In this document: one piece after another, positions 16,170 to 24,414 of the stretch
How positions within the stretch are numbered: position 1 is the first letter of the stretch
Layout of the letters: every line of letters begins with the position of its first letter
Origin: Elusimicrobia bacterium CG1_02_37_114
GTDB lineage: Bacteria; Elusimicrobiota; Endomicrobiia; CG1-02-37-114
NCBI GenBank assembly: GCA_001871125.1
Contig: MNXB01000005.1
Coordinates: 1 to 61,766, forward strand
DNA length: 61,766 nt
Direction: 5' to 3'
The notes under the pieces: model-generated
Seen by the model: the letters and a program-made list of their open reading frames with translations, nothing else
Database searches by the model: none
Told to the model about the DNA's origin: nothing
Translations under genes and position numbers: made by a program

Positions 16170-16198
16170 TTGACAAGTTATAGAAAGTATGTTATACT
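16170..16198 (+). promoter_or_regulatory. Sigma-70 promoter for the AbrB/RelE TA operon
   Basis: TTGACA (16170-16175), 17 nt, TATACT (16193-16198). An AGGGGG Shine-Dalgarno and ATG 16232 follow. Confidence 0.8.
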
Positions 16199-16231
16199 TA
16201 TATTAAGCAATACTGAAAAACAGGGGGCAAT

Positions 16232-16519
16232 ATGAGAACAACAACCATACGACCTATAGGTCCAAGGAATCAAGTAACTCTACCTGCAGAAATAATAAAA
16301 CACTTCCGAATACACCCTCATGATTTGGTCAGTTTTAGTATAACAAAAGAAGGTCTCTTAATGAAACCTGTGGTAGTACTTGAAAAAAATGAAGTTTGGG
16401 AAGAAGGCGAACTAGATGCTATTGAAAAAATAATTGATAAACAAATCAAAGCAGGTGAATATGTTGAATTTTCCGATATGTCAAAGGCAGATTCATTTTT
16501 GAAGAAGAAAATAAAATGA
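16232..16519 (+). CDS. AbrB/SpoVT-type (SHOCT-less) antitoxin
   Basis: A 95-aa protein with an N-terminal swapped-hairpin AbrB domain (IRPIGPRNQVTLPAEIIKHFRIHPHDLVSF) and a charged helical tail that would wrap the toxin. AGGGGG precedes the ATG. It overlaps the toxin gene by 4 nt (ATGA). As in other AbrB-type antitoxins, it is expected to bind its own promoter (16170-16198) and neutralise the RelE-like partner. Confidence 0.85.
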   Translation: MRTTTIRPIGPRNQVTLPAEIIKHFRIHPHDLVSFSITKEGLLMKPVVVLEKNEVWEEGELDAIEKIIDKQIKAGEYVEFSDMSKADSFLKKKIK

Positions 16520-16794
16520 GAATTAGATATCTAACCTCTTTTACCCGAACCTTCGAATATCTATCTCAACAAGAACAAACAAAAACAGCCGACACTATTT
16601 CTGAGTTGGTAAACTTTTTAGATAAAAAAACCCATCCTTCTAAGGGTCTGGGTGTTAAAAAATTAAGAAAAAATCTTTACGAGGTGCGAGTTAACATCAA
16701 GACAAGGATCTTATTTAAGATTTTGCCCGATTTAATTGCGTTTGTAATTATCGGTTCTCACGACGAAATTAAAAGATATCTAAACAATCTATAA
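16516..16794 (+). CDS. RelE-like toxin
   Basis: The 92-aa protein has the RelE/YoeB-like layout: strand FTRTFEYLSQ, two helices (EQTKTADTISELVNFLDK), KLRKNLYEVRVNIKTRILFKIL and a C-terminal strand AFVIIGSHDEIKRYL. It probably cleaves mRNA at the ribosome when free. It is coupled to the AbrB-type antitoxin by ATGA overlap. The combination of AbrB antitoxin with RelE toxin is known but less common than RelB-RelE. Confidence 0.82.
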   Translation: MRIRYLTSFTRTFEYLSQQEQTKTADTISELVNFLDKKTHPSKGLGVKKLRKNLYEVRVNIKTRILFKILPDLIAFVIIGSHDEIKRYLNNL

Positions 16795-16823
16795 CTCTTG
16801 GTTTTTTCTAAGGTAACTATTCA

Positions 16824-16927
16824 GTGAACCATGGTAAAAACTTGGAATAGACCCTTTAGGGTCATTTATCCGCAGGATTATCTTATTTACGAGGCTAAAG
16901 CCTCTATTCCCAACATACTTCAGTGAG
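16824..16927. repeat. Cloverleaf-like palindromic repeat, copy 2 (with 21-nt insert)
   Basis: Same element as 8588-8669, here with an extra 21 nt (containing CCGCAGGATTATC) between its two internal hairpins and flanked by imperfect arms GTAACTATTCAGTGA / TCAGTGAGCAGTTAC. Confidence 0.85.
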
Positions 16928-16952
16928 CAGTTACTTTCTAAGGAAGGTTTTA

Positions 16953-17038
16953 TGCCGGGAGAGGGAATCGAACCCTCACTCCGTCAAAACGGAACTGGTT
17001 TTTGAGACCAGCCTGTCTACCAATTCCAGCACCCCGGC
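16953..17038 (-). tRNA. tRNA-Leu (CAA)
   Basis: On the minus strand the 86-nt sequence begins GCCGGGGTGCTGGAATTGG and ends CTCCCGGCA. The anticodon stem-loop CTGGT-CTCAAAA-ACCAG gives CAA, reading UUG. The long variable arm (TTCCGTTTTGACGGAG) is as expected for class II tRNA-Leu. CCA is not encoded. Confidence 0.95.
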
Positions 17039-17107
17039 GTATATTCGTTTGCAGTAATAAGTTTATCAAAATAATTAAAATTTTTCAATGTAGAAATTAT
17101 AAATAAT

Positions 17108-17139
17108 TTGATAATCGTCCCGATGAATCGGGACGCTAC
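17108..17139. repeat. REP-like hairpin with CGATGAATCG core
   Basis: TTGATAATCGTCCCGATGAA then TCGGGACGCTAC; the stem GTCCCGAT/ATCGGGAC lies just after the glmS stop. The flanks GATAATCGTCC and GGACGCTAC recur at 25318. Confidence 0.75.
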
Positions 17140-17153
17140 TGTTAGCGGGGAAT

Positions 17154-18977
17154 TTATTCAACGGTAACTGATTTGGCTAAATTGCGTGGTTTGTCCACAT
17201 CACAGCCAAGTTTTACAGCAACATGATAAGCTAATAACTGCAGTGGTACAGCAGTAACTATTGGTGTAATATCTTCCTGGCAGGCAGGGATATAAATAAC
17301 ATCGCTGGCGATTTCAGCAATTTTTTTATCACCTTCAGTAGCAATGGCAATGACAATCCCTTTTCTGGCAATCACTTCCTGGACATTGTTCAACATCTTG
17401 TCATAAAGTTCGTCTTTTGGAATTAAACATACTACCGGCATATCCTGGTTTATAAGCGAAATGGGTCCGTGTTTTATTTCTCCCGCAGGATAACCTGTGG
17501 CATGTATGTAAGATATTTCCTTTAGTTTCAATGTCCCTTCCAGAGCATTGGGATAATTTACTCCCCTGCCCAAAAATATGAAGTCGCGTTTTTGATAATA
17601 CTTCTCTGCACATTTCAGAATGATATCCTGTTTTTTCAAGACCTTATCAATTGCATCCGGTATTTGTTTCAGTTTTTCAATTTTATTTTCCAGATTTTCT
17701 TCAGTAAGTATATAGTTGAGTTTTGCTAAATATAATGTGAAAAGATAAAGCGTTGTTAACTGTGCAGTATATGCTTTTGTTGAAGCCACTCCTATCTCAG
17801 GCCCTGCCATAATCGGTAATATCCCGTCGGATTCCCTTGCGATTGTACTGCTTGTGACATTGACTATAGAGAGAACCTTAACGAATTTACTTTTACCTTC
17901 ACGGATACCCGCGAGAGTATCCGCTGTTTCACCCGACTGTGATATGGCAAGCATCAGAGTATCTCCCTCGGCGATCGGGTTTCTATACCTGAATTCCGAA
18001 GAGACGTCAACTTCCGTGTGGATATGCGCATATTTTTCAAGCCAGTATTTTGCAACCATCCCTGCATGCCAGGAAGTACCGCATGCCTGGATAATAATCC
18101 TTTTGACTTTGGCAAGATATTGTTTGTCCAGGTTCATTTCATCCAGTATAATTTTGCTGTTTTTTATTCTTTCATGCAGGATTTTTTCAATCACCCTGGG
18201 TTGTTCGTTTATTTCCTTCAGCATGAAGTAATCATAGTTGCCTTTATCCAGCCGGGAGATTTCTATATCAACTGTTTCAACCTTTTTTTCAATAATTTTA
18301 CCCTCAAGGTTCATTACTTTTACCTTGTCCTTTGTTATTACAGCAATTTCATTGTCTTTCAGATACATAACCTTGCGGGTAAGCGGTAAAATAGCAGGTA
18401 TATCGGAAGCAACAAAATTTTCTCCGTTACCCAAACCTATAATCAGAGGACCCCCGAGTTTTACACAGATAATTTTGTCAGGTTCTTTTTCGCTTAAAAC
18501 ACAGATGGCATACGCTCCTTTTAGTTCCTTAACCGCCCTACAGACAGCTTTTTCTAAATTGGCGTCCATAAATTTTTCTATGAGATGTGGAATGACTTCA
18601 GTATCTGTTTCTGATTCAAAGACATGCCCTTCTTTTATGAGATTTTCCTTTAAATCCTGATAATTTTCTATTATACCGTTATGCACAACTGCAATTTGTT
18701 TTTTGCAATCGGTATGGGGATGAGCATTTATTTCTGTCGGTTCACCGTGTGTTGCCCATCTCGTATGTCCTATCCCGATGTTTCCTCCAAGGGGTTTGAG
18801 GTTCAAGGATTCAGCCAGTTTTTTAAGTTGTCCTTCTTTTTTCCGTATGTCCAGTTCGCCCTCAAGGATGGTTGCTATCCCGGCAGAATCATAACCGCGG
18901 TACTCAAGCCTTTCCAGTCCTACGAGTAAGACCGAATCTACATATTTATTGCCCACATAACCTATTATTCCACACAT
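17154..18977 (-). CDS. glmS: Glutamine-fructose-6-phosphate aminotransferase (isomerizing)
   Basis: 607 aa, full length. The N-terminal glutaminase begins CGIIGYVG with the catalytic Cys after Met1, then LEYRGYDSAGIA and GHTRWATHG. Two SIS sugar-isomerase domains follow (CGTSWHAG, SQSGETADT, then GRGVNYPNALEGTLKLKEISYIHA) and the family C-terminus is KSVTVE. It makes glucosamine-6-phosphate, the first step to UDP-GlcNAc. Its ATG overlaps the end of the glmU-like gene by 13 bp, making it the last gene of a glmM-glmU-glmS operon. There is no space for a glmS ribozyme. Confidence 0.97.
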   Translation of the reverse strand: MCGIIGYVGNKYVDSVLLVGLERLEYRGYDSAGIATILEGELDIRKKEGQLKKLAESLNLKPLGGNIGIGHTRWATHGEPTEINAHPHTDCKKQIAVVHNGIIENYQDLKENLIKEGHVFESETDTEVIPHLIEKFMDANLEKAVCRAVKELKGAYAICVLSEKEPDKIICVKLGGPLIIGLGNGENFVASDIPAILPLTRKVMYLKDNEIAVITKDKVKVMNLEGKIIEKKVETVDIEISRLDKGNYDYFMLKEINEQPRVIEKILHERIKNSKIILDEMNLDKQYLAKVKRIIIQACGTSWHAGMVAKYWLEKYAHIHTEVDVSSEFRYRNPIAEGDTLMLAISQSGETADTLAGIREGKSKFVKVLSIVNVTSSTIARESDGILPIMAGPEIGVASTKAYTAQLTTLYLFTLYLAKLNYILTEENLENKIEKLKQIPDAIDKVLKKQDIILKCAEKYYQKRDFIFLGRGVNYPNALEGTLKLKEISYIHATGYPAGEIKHGPISLINQDMPVVCLIPKDELYDKMLNNVQEVIARKGIVIAIATEGDKKIAEIASDVIYIPACQEDITPIVTAVPLQLLAYHVAVKLGCDVDKPRNLAKSVTVE

Positions 18978-20419
18978 CTCTTATTACCCTTTCCGATATT
19001 CTGTATGCACTCCATTCCTTCAGCCTTCGGCAGTATATATTTAATATTTTGAATCTCACCGTTTTTATTTTTGAGTTTTCTTATCCGTTGTTTAACCAAT
19101 ACCGAATGTTGAATACACATATCCGGTTCAATTATTGAACCGAAAATATAACTCGTTCCTTTTATCAGACATCTGTCTCCGATACGCACAGGGAATTCAT
19201 CACTGCCTGTTATATTTACCCCTGTCTCAATTCGGACATTATCACCCAGTGTCGTGTTTCCTTTAATAATGTTTCCGCCCACCATCTCCGTTTCCCTGCC
19301 TATTATCAGGGTTTGTTCAGGATATGTTGAAATGTGAACCCCCTCTCCTACCTTTACATTCTCGCTTAAAATAATATTGCCGTCAAGGCAGGCGTTCCTG
19401 CCGATAGTTATTCCTTTATTTATTTTCACTCCTTTAGAAATATAACAACCACTGCCTATGAATATATCCAGGGGACCAATTTTTTTATCTAATTTTATAA
19501 TGTCATTTATAACCTCTTCCGCAATGAAGAAATCCTCTTCGTCTTCAATGGATATTATGTCTTTTAATATTTCGTAATAGTTCTGCCTGACTATTGACTC
19601 CATTTTTTTCAATGTGCTTTTGTTATTGAACCCTAACAGCATTTCACTATTCTTTGACTGGAAACAGCCCACTTTCAACCCGGATTTGTTGAATATACTC
19701 ACTAAATCCGTCATATAAATTTCGCCCTGCACATTTTCTGCTTTAATTTTATTTATGTATTTCATTAGTTTTCCTGCCCTGAAGGCAAGAATACCTGAAT
19801 CAAATTCATTGTTTTTCAGCAGTTCGGTTTTTGTGAAAGCGTAAGGTTTTCCGTGATAATAACTCACGCACTCTCTCTTAGAGTTCAGTTTCAAAATATC
19901 CTTATGTTGAAGAATTTCTATAACCTCACCGGCACCTTCACCAGATTCAGGAACCCTCACTATACGACCATAATAGTTTGTTTCCACCGGTCCCTCGTAG
20001 GTGCCCGAAAGGAGCATCATATCGTAATCCGAATTTTCAAAAGATTTCCTGAAGTCATTTACTAACCAGCTTTTAAGAAGACCCGTGTCACCCGGGAAAA
20101 CATAGACATTGCCTGTCCAACTTTTCGGTATTTTTTTGACTGCTGTCTGTAAAGCATGTCCTGTCCCCCTCTGAACCTTCTGGTATGCAAAGACAGTGTT
20201 TTTTTTCTTGCCGACCAGTTCCATTACATCATTTGCTTTTTGCCCTATAACAATAACCTGGTTGTGACAGCCAAGCCCGTCTTCTACTGACCCGGAGACC
20301 CGCAAAACAGAAGGGATACCCCATATAGTATGCGCTACCTTGGGTGTTTCTGATTTAATCCTCTTGCCGTGCCCGGCGGCAAGAATGACCGCAATACTTT
20401 GTTTTTTTACCTTGTTCAT
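18965..20419 (-). CDS. GlmU-like nucleotidyltransferase with beta-helix tail
   Basis: The 484-aa protein has an N-terminal NTP-transferase domain (ILAAGHGKRIKSETPKVAH, a variant of LAAGxGTRMxSxxPK) that would make a UDP-sugar, and a C-terminal left-handed beta-helix (VKINKGITIGRNACLDGNI and similar hexapeptides). The helix is short, and the acetyl-CoA binding and catalytic signature of true GlmU (GxGTITxNYDG) is not visible. It may therefore be monofunctional. It sits between glmM and glmS with ATGA-type overlaps, so a role in UDP-GlcNAc synthesis is likely, although another enzyme might supply acetylation. Confidence 0.85.
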   Translation of the reverse strand: MNKVKKQSIAVILAAGHGKRIKSETPKVAHTIWGIPSVLRVSGSVEDGLGCHNQVIVIGQKANDVMELVGKKKNTVFAYQKVQRGTGHALQTAVKKIPKSWTGNVYVFPGDTGLLKSWLVNDFRKSFENSDYDMMLLSGTYEGPVETNYYGRIVRVPESGEGAGEVIEILQHKDILKLNSKRECVSYYHGKPYAFTKTELLKNNEFDSGILAFRAGKLMKYINKIKAENVQGEIYMTDLVSIFNKSGLKVGCFQSKNSEMLLGFNNKSTLKKMESIVRQNYYEILKDIISIEDEEDFFIAEEVINDIIKLDKKIGPLDIFIGSGCYISKGVKINKGITIGRNACLDGNIILSENVKVGEGVHISTYPEQTLIIGRETEMVGGNIIKGNTTLGDNVRIETGVNITGSDEFPVRIGDRCLIKGTSYIFGSIIEPDMCIQHSVLVKQRIRKLKNKNGEIQNIKYILPKAEGMECIQNIGKGNKRCVE

Positions 20420-21912
20420 ACCATTATTGATTTTGTTTGTTGAATCAGTTTATTTACTTTTTTATACGTTTCAAACATTTTTCCTTCAATTTTTCCTTCA
20501 GCAATTATGCGAACCAGCGGTTCGGTATTGGAGGCACGGACATGAATCCAGGAATTATCCTTAAATAATATTTTATATCCATCCGAATTATTTATTGAAT
20601 CAACAGAATTGTTTTTTTCATAGTAGTCACGGACTAATCTGAGTTTTAACTTCGGGTTTGCCAGCCTGAGCTTTCTTTTTATTAAAACATACGGGGGGAT
20701 TTCTTTTTCAAGTTCTGCAATGCTTTTCCCGCTTTCGGCAATATAACAGAGCAATAATGCCATGCCTACCGTAGAATTTCTGCCATAATTAACCGTGCCA
20801 AGAATTGTTCCGCCGTTACCTTCTGCACCGAAAACTGTTTTGTTGTTTATCATAGCATTGACTACATTTATTTCACCGACAGGTGTCCTGGAGATTTCTA
20901 TGCCATAGTGACCTGCAATTTCTTCCCAGGCACCTGTAGTGGATAAATTTACTGGTATACATTTTATATATTTTTTCTTGTTATCTTTTTGTAATTCTAA
21001 TAAAAATTTACCTGCCAGAAGTGGTGTGTATTCTTCATTTCTTAAAGGCATTGCCACAAGTCTGTCCTGGTCAGGGTCAAAGGCAAAACCAATGTCTGCG
21101 TTGAATTTTTGTATTGCTGATTTGAGAATTGCAAGGTGCTGCGGTATGGGTTCTAAAGGTCGGTTTGATTGTTCTATGGCATTGTTGTTGAGGACAATAA
21201 TGTTCTGAGGCAATATACCGATGGACAGTAAAAAGCTTTTTGGGAACTCGGCGCCGGATCTACTGCATGCGTCAATTATTACTTTAAATTCTTTTCCCCT
21301 TATTTTATCAAAGACCTGTGTGCCTTTACCTTTTTGCCCGCAGCATAAATCAATGACGTTTTTTACTTTTCTGAGCACGTCCCGGTTGTATCCGGTTAGG
21401 ACATCCTTTCTTATTTTTGGTAAAACGGTTCCCGGTTTAAATCTAAAATTAATTTCCTTATCGGTTCTATCAAATTTGTCAATGATTTTTTGCATCTGTT
21501 CCGGCTTAAGCAATGTTCCGTAATCATTGTTGTTTTTACCGGATATAAGTTTTATGCCATTCCATTCTATCGGGTTGTGGCTTGCTGTTATGATTATACC
21601 ACCCTGTGCTTTATAATTAATTATCGCCCACTGAATCATCGGTGTCGTTGCGGTCCCGAGATATATCAATTCAAACTTTTGTCTTTCCTTTTTGGAAATG
21701 TCTTCTATAGCAGAAAAAACACCTTGTAGCAGGATATTGCCGGACAGTTTCGGGTCTTTTCCGATAACAATCTTTATAGGTCTATTCCCCGAAGCATTTT
21801 TAACTAAATATTCACCGTAGAATGCAAGAGCAATCTTATATGCTTCAACGAGAGTTATTGATTTACCTACAATCCCTCTTATTCCGGATAAAGATTTTAT
21901 TAATTCTGACAT
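20416..21912 (-). CDS. glmM: Phosphoglucosamine mutase-like phosphohexomutase
   Basis: About 498 aa. Family motifs in order: SLSGIRGIVGKSITLV, phosphoserine loop TASHNPIEWNGIK (near residue 105), metal loop AFDPDQDRL (near 260), sugar loop GAEGNGGTI (near 350) and the phosphate-binding C-terminus (RASNTEPLVRIIAEG). It converts glucosamine-6-P to glucosamine-1-P. I chose ATG 21912 (MSELIK); upstream codons in the ORF track add little. Slightly longer than the usual 450 aa. First gene of the operon, behind promoter 21963-21991 on the minus strand. Confidence 0.88.
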   Translation of the reverse strand: MSELIKSLSGIRGIVGKSITLVEAYKIALAFYGEYLVKNASGNRPIKIVIGKDPKLSGNILLQGVFSAIEDISKKERQKFELIYLGTATTPMIQWAIINYKAQGGIIITASHNPIEWNGIKLISGKNNNDYGTLLKPEQMQKIIDKFDRTDKEINFRFKPGTVLPKIRKDVLTGYNRDVLRKVKNVIDLCCGQKGKGTQVFDKIRGKEFKVIIDACSRSGAEFPKSFLLSIGILPQNIIVLNNNAIEQSNRPLEPIPQHLAILKSAIQKFNADIGFAFDPDQDRLVAMPLRNEEYTPLLAGKFLLELQKDNKKKYIKCIPVNLSTTGAWEEIAGHYGIEISRTPVGEINVVNAMINNKTVFGAEGNGGTILGTVNYGRNSTVGMALLLCYIAESGKSIAELEKEIPPYVLIKRKLRLANPKLKLRLVRDYYEKNNSVDSINNSDGYKILFKDNSWIHVRASNTEPLVRIIAEGKIEGKMFETYKKVNKLIQQTKSIMV

Positions 21913-21962
21913 TATTGTTCTATGCCTCAACTGTTTGCATAACTGCTTTCTCCAATATATAC

Positions 21963-21991
21963 ATTATACAAACATATACAGGAAAAATCAA
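21963..21991 (-). promoter_or_regulatory. Sigma-70 promoter for glmM-glmU-glmS
   Basis: Minus strand TTGATT (21991-21986), 17 nt, TATAAT (21968-21963). Divergent from the promoter at 21997-22025. Confidence 0.7.
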
Positions 21992-21996
21992 AAAAT

Positions 21997-22025
21997 TTGA
22001 AAAATTAATAAAAAAGTAGTACAAT
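21997..22025 (+). promoter_or_regulatory. Sigma-70 promoter for the small nucleotidyltransferase pair
   Basis: TTGAAA (21997-22002), 17 nt, TACAAT (22020-22025). Confidence 0.55.
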
Positions 22026-22086
22026 AGTAGTAGAAATATAAAGAATTTACTTTGTTAAGGCTCATAAATTTTTAGCATTTCACTAT

Positions 22087-22269
22087 ATGGACAGAATTTA
22101 TAAAATTGGTAAAGAAGAATTAGCCCAGTTTTCCAAAATTAACCTTCATCAACGACTGAAACAGGCAAGTTGTGCTTTGAGATTATATTATTCTGTGCAC
22201 CCAATACTTTTCCCACAGTACAAATTTTACAAGTCACTTAAACAATTTTTTAAACATGGGAAACAATAA
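22087..22269 (+). CDS. Small basic protein paired with a nucleotidyltransferase
   Basis: A 60-aa basic, helical protein (MDRIYKIGKEELAQFSKINL...KHGKQ) with no recognised family. It overlaps the following nucleotidyltransferase by 14 bp and lies 60 nt behind a TTGAAA/TACAAT promoter. No Shine-Dalgarno is visible before its ATG, so the start is uncertain. The arrangement resembles type IV or HEPN/MNT-like two-gene modules, but this protein is too short for a HEPN domain. Confidence 0.5.
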   Translation: MDRIYKIGKEELAQFSKINLHQRLKQASCALRLYYSVHPILFPQYKFYKSLKQFFKHGKQ

Positions 22270-22723
22270 ATTTTTTAGACCTGATTTTAAAACCTTGTGC
22301 GAATTATTAAATAGATATAAAGTCAGATATCTGGTATTTGGCGCGTGGGCAGGGATAATATACGGGCTTCCAAGAACTACTTTAGACGTGGATATAATCA
22401 TTGATAAAACAGAAGAAAATTGTCAGAAGTTGATTGAATCATTATCAAATATAGGTGCCGGTATAGCAAAAGAATTAACTCCAAACGAAATATTAAAGAC
22501 AAAGGTCTTTATGTTTGCCGATATGATTAAGGTTGATATTTTCACCGAAACCTACGGTGTAAAAAATTTTAATGAAGTTTATAAAAGAAGTAAAGAAGTA
22601 AATTTCGAGGGTATAAAAATACCTGTGATTTCATACAAGGATTTTCTAAAAACCAAAAATACTGACCGACCAAAAGACAAAGAAGACCTAAAAATTTTAA
22701 AGAAACTTAAAGTCAAATTCTGA
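22256..22723 (+). CDS. Nucleotidyltransferase (DUF6036/AbiEii-like)
   Basis: The 155-aa protein has the minimal nucleotidyltransferase signature YLVFGAWAGIIYGLPRTTLDVDIII (Gly-Ser-like loop and DxD metal site near residues 25-48) and DMIKVDIFTE carrying the third acidic residue near 98. It ends shortly after KDKEDLKILKK, as in small Pol-beta-like transferases linked to toxin-antitoxin pairs. Such enzymes add nucleotides to tRNA or proteins. It is probably translated by coupling with the overlapping 60-aa gene, because no Shine-Dalgarno precedes its ATG. Confidence 0.82.
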   Translation: MGNNKFFRPDFKTLCELLNRYKVRYLVFGAWAGIIYGLPRTTLDVDIIIDKTEENCQKLIESLSNIGAGIAKELTPNEILKTKVFMFADMIKVDIFTETYGVKNFNEVYKRSKEVNFEGIKIPVISYKDFLKTKNTDRPKDKEDLKILKKLKVKF

Positions 22724-22738
22724 AGTTTTTCGGTGTTT

Positions 22739-23431
22739 CTATTCAAGATAAGCATTGAATAGAAGTTCTATTTTATCGAGAGCGTCTTCCTCTAATGAAA
22801 AAGTCACCGAACCTGCAAAACAATCAAGTATAACTACCGCATTAATACTTGCATCCTTAATTTTTATATTCCTGAGCCTTTTACAAAAATTTTTGTTAAC
22901 TGTTTGAATATCCGCATAAATTTCAACGAGTTTTTTTAATTCCCAGTCCGGCTCCTTACCGTGTCTTGCCAGGAAATACTGCGCCAATAGATACATGGAT
23001 AAAACGCGGTACTTCGTTTCGTCTATTGTCGCAAACGGCAGATGAAAACGAACCATAGGCTTCAGTTTTTCCATAATGGGACAGCCGGTTGTAACCATAT
23101 ATATGCCCATGAGGGAACTTATACCCTGCTGTAATGTGGTGTGTTTCGTATATTTCCTTGCCTCGGTCTCAATGTATATATCAACTTCCTCATAGGAATT
23201 TGAGCCGCTGAAGAAATCAATTAAATCAACAAGGTTTATTGCTAGCGGGCAAAATTTATGCTGGTTCTCATTCAGGGGACAATTAGAGCATTTAGAATAT
23301 TTTAATTCTGTCCATTCGGGGTATGATTTCTTTTCTTCTGATATTAAATTCAGGGTTTTATCGTCAAGTTTAACAGTAAATTCTTTCTCTGTGCCGTTAC
23401 TTAATGTAAATTTATAGCGATAGGTAAGCAT
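22739..23431 (-). CDS. DUF6901-like cysteine-motif protein
   Basis: 230 aa. A conserved-looking motif CSNCPLNENQHKFCPLA (residues 48-64) resembles a metal or Fe-S site; SSLMGIYMVTTGCP and VRFHLPFATIDETKYR follow. I recall this layout from an uncharacterised family found in Nitrospirae and deltaproteobacteria (DUF6901), cited from memory. It begins 2 nt after the aldolase-like gene stop, forming a three-gene operon with the aldolase and the thymidylate-synthase-like gene. The function is unknown. Confidence 0.7.
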   Translation of the reverse strand: MLTYRYKFTLSNGTEKEFTVKLDDKTLNLISEEKKSYPEWTELKYSKCSNCPLNENQHKFCPLAINLVDLIDFFSGSNSYEEVDIYIETEARKYTKHTTLQQGISSLMGIYMVTTGCPIMEKLKPMVRFHLPFATIDETKYRVLSMYLLAQYFLARHGKEPDWELKKLVEIYADIQTVNKNFCKRLRNIKIKDASINAVVILDCFAGSVTFSLEEDALDKIELLFNAYLE

Positions 23432-23433
23432 TT

Positions 23434-24399
23434 CTAATCTTCGCCTTCTTTAGTAAGTTCTTCGTATAATTTACGAAATTCAAACTTTTCAGATGCACCA
23501 TCATCCATTTCCATTAGTTTTATTGCTATTTCAGGATGTTGGTTTAGTGTGCCGGTTATCATATATGGAATGGTGTATCCCCAGGAAATTTCTTTGGCAA
23601 GTGGCAATATTTCCTTGGTTATAATATCTAAGAGTGGACGGATATCAAATTTAGGATTTTTTAAGAAACTTATCAGGAGTTCAATCGGACAGTTCCCGGC
23701 AGCACGTCCAAGTCCGTATAATGTGCCGTCAAGGTAGTTGGCACCGCGGATAATACCGGCAATAGTGTTGGCAAATCCTAACTGCTGATGGTTATGGCAG
23801 TGAACCCCGATTTCCTTGTTCTTCAGGTATTTTCTATATTTATCTACAAAAAAATCAATGTCTTCACTGTAAAGAGCTCCGAAACTATCCACTATATAAC
23901 AGGCTGTTATTTTTGTTTCTGCTTCTATTTGCTGCAGTGCCTCGTCAAGGTCACGCTCCAGGGCCTGTGATATAGCCATAATATTAATGGTTGCCGTATA
24001 TCCTTTATCAGTGGCATTGTTTGCAAGTTTAATCGCTTTATCAACGTCCTTGACATAAGTCGCAATGCGTATTACATCCACGACACTTTCTTTTTTTGGA
24101 AGAACATCGTCGGCAACTGCCTTATGGGCATCCTGCATAACTGCAATTTTTGTTTTATCTGATTTTATACCGTCCACCACTTTTTTAAGATTTTCTTCAT
24201 CGCAGAAACGCCACAGTCCGTATTCATCTACAGAGAACATTTTTTTGCTGTTCCTGTAGCCGAGTTCAACAATGTCCACGCCTGCAGCGCAAACTGCTTT
24301 ATAGACATTTCTGACAGTTTCAACTGAAAATTTTGATTTGTTCATCAACCCGCCGTCGCGGATAGTGCAATCAATTACTTTAATCTGCGGTCTGTACAA
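23434..24399 (-). CDS. HMGL-like aldolase-superfamily protein
   Basis: The 321-aa TIM-barrel protein opens with VIDCTIRDGGLMNKSKF (the DxTxRDG metal-binding motif) and carries ELGYRNS, YIVDSFGALY and the metal His pair EIGVHCHNHQQLGFANT near residue 200. The family includes 4-hydroxy-2-oxovalerate aldolase, isopropylmalate synthase-like and HMG-CoA lyase enzymes. The start is TTG, 7 nt after AGGAG. It lies in a putative operon 15 nt after a thymidylate-synthase-like gene, so it may act on a small carboxylate or modified base precursor. The substrate is not readable. Confidence 0.85.
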   Translation of the reverse strand: MYRPQIKVIDCTIRDGGLMNKSKFSVETVRNVYKAVCAAGVDIVELGYRNSKKMFSVDEYGLWRFCDEENLKKVVDGIKSDKTKIAVMQDAHKAVADDVLPKKESVVDVIRIATYVKDVDKAIKLANNATDKGYTATINIMAISQALERDLDEALQQIEAETKITACYIVDSFGALYSEDIDFFVDKYRKYLKNKEIGVHCHNHQQLGFANTIAGIIRGANYLDGTLYGLGRAAGNCPIELLISFLKNPKFDIRPLLDIITKEILPLAKEISWGYTIPYMITGTLNQHPEIAIKLMEMDDGASEKFEFRKLYEELTKEGED

Positions 24400-24414
24400 T
24401 TTTTATCTCCTTTT

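Noticed and set aside
18978-19100. glmS ribozyme upstream of glmS
   Set aside because: The glmS ATG overlaps the upstream gene by 13 bp and the sequence is coding.
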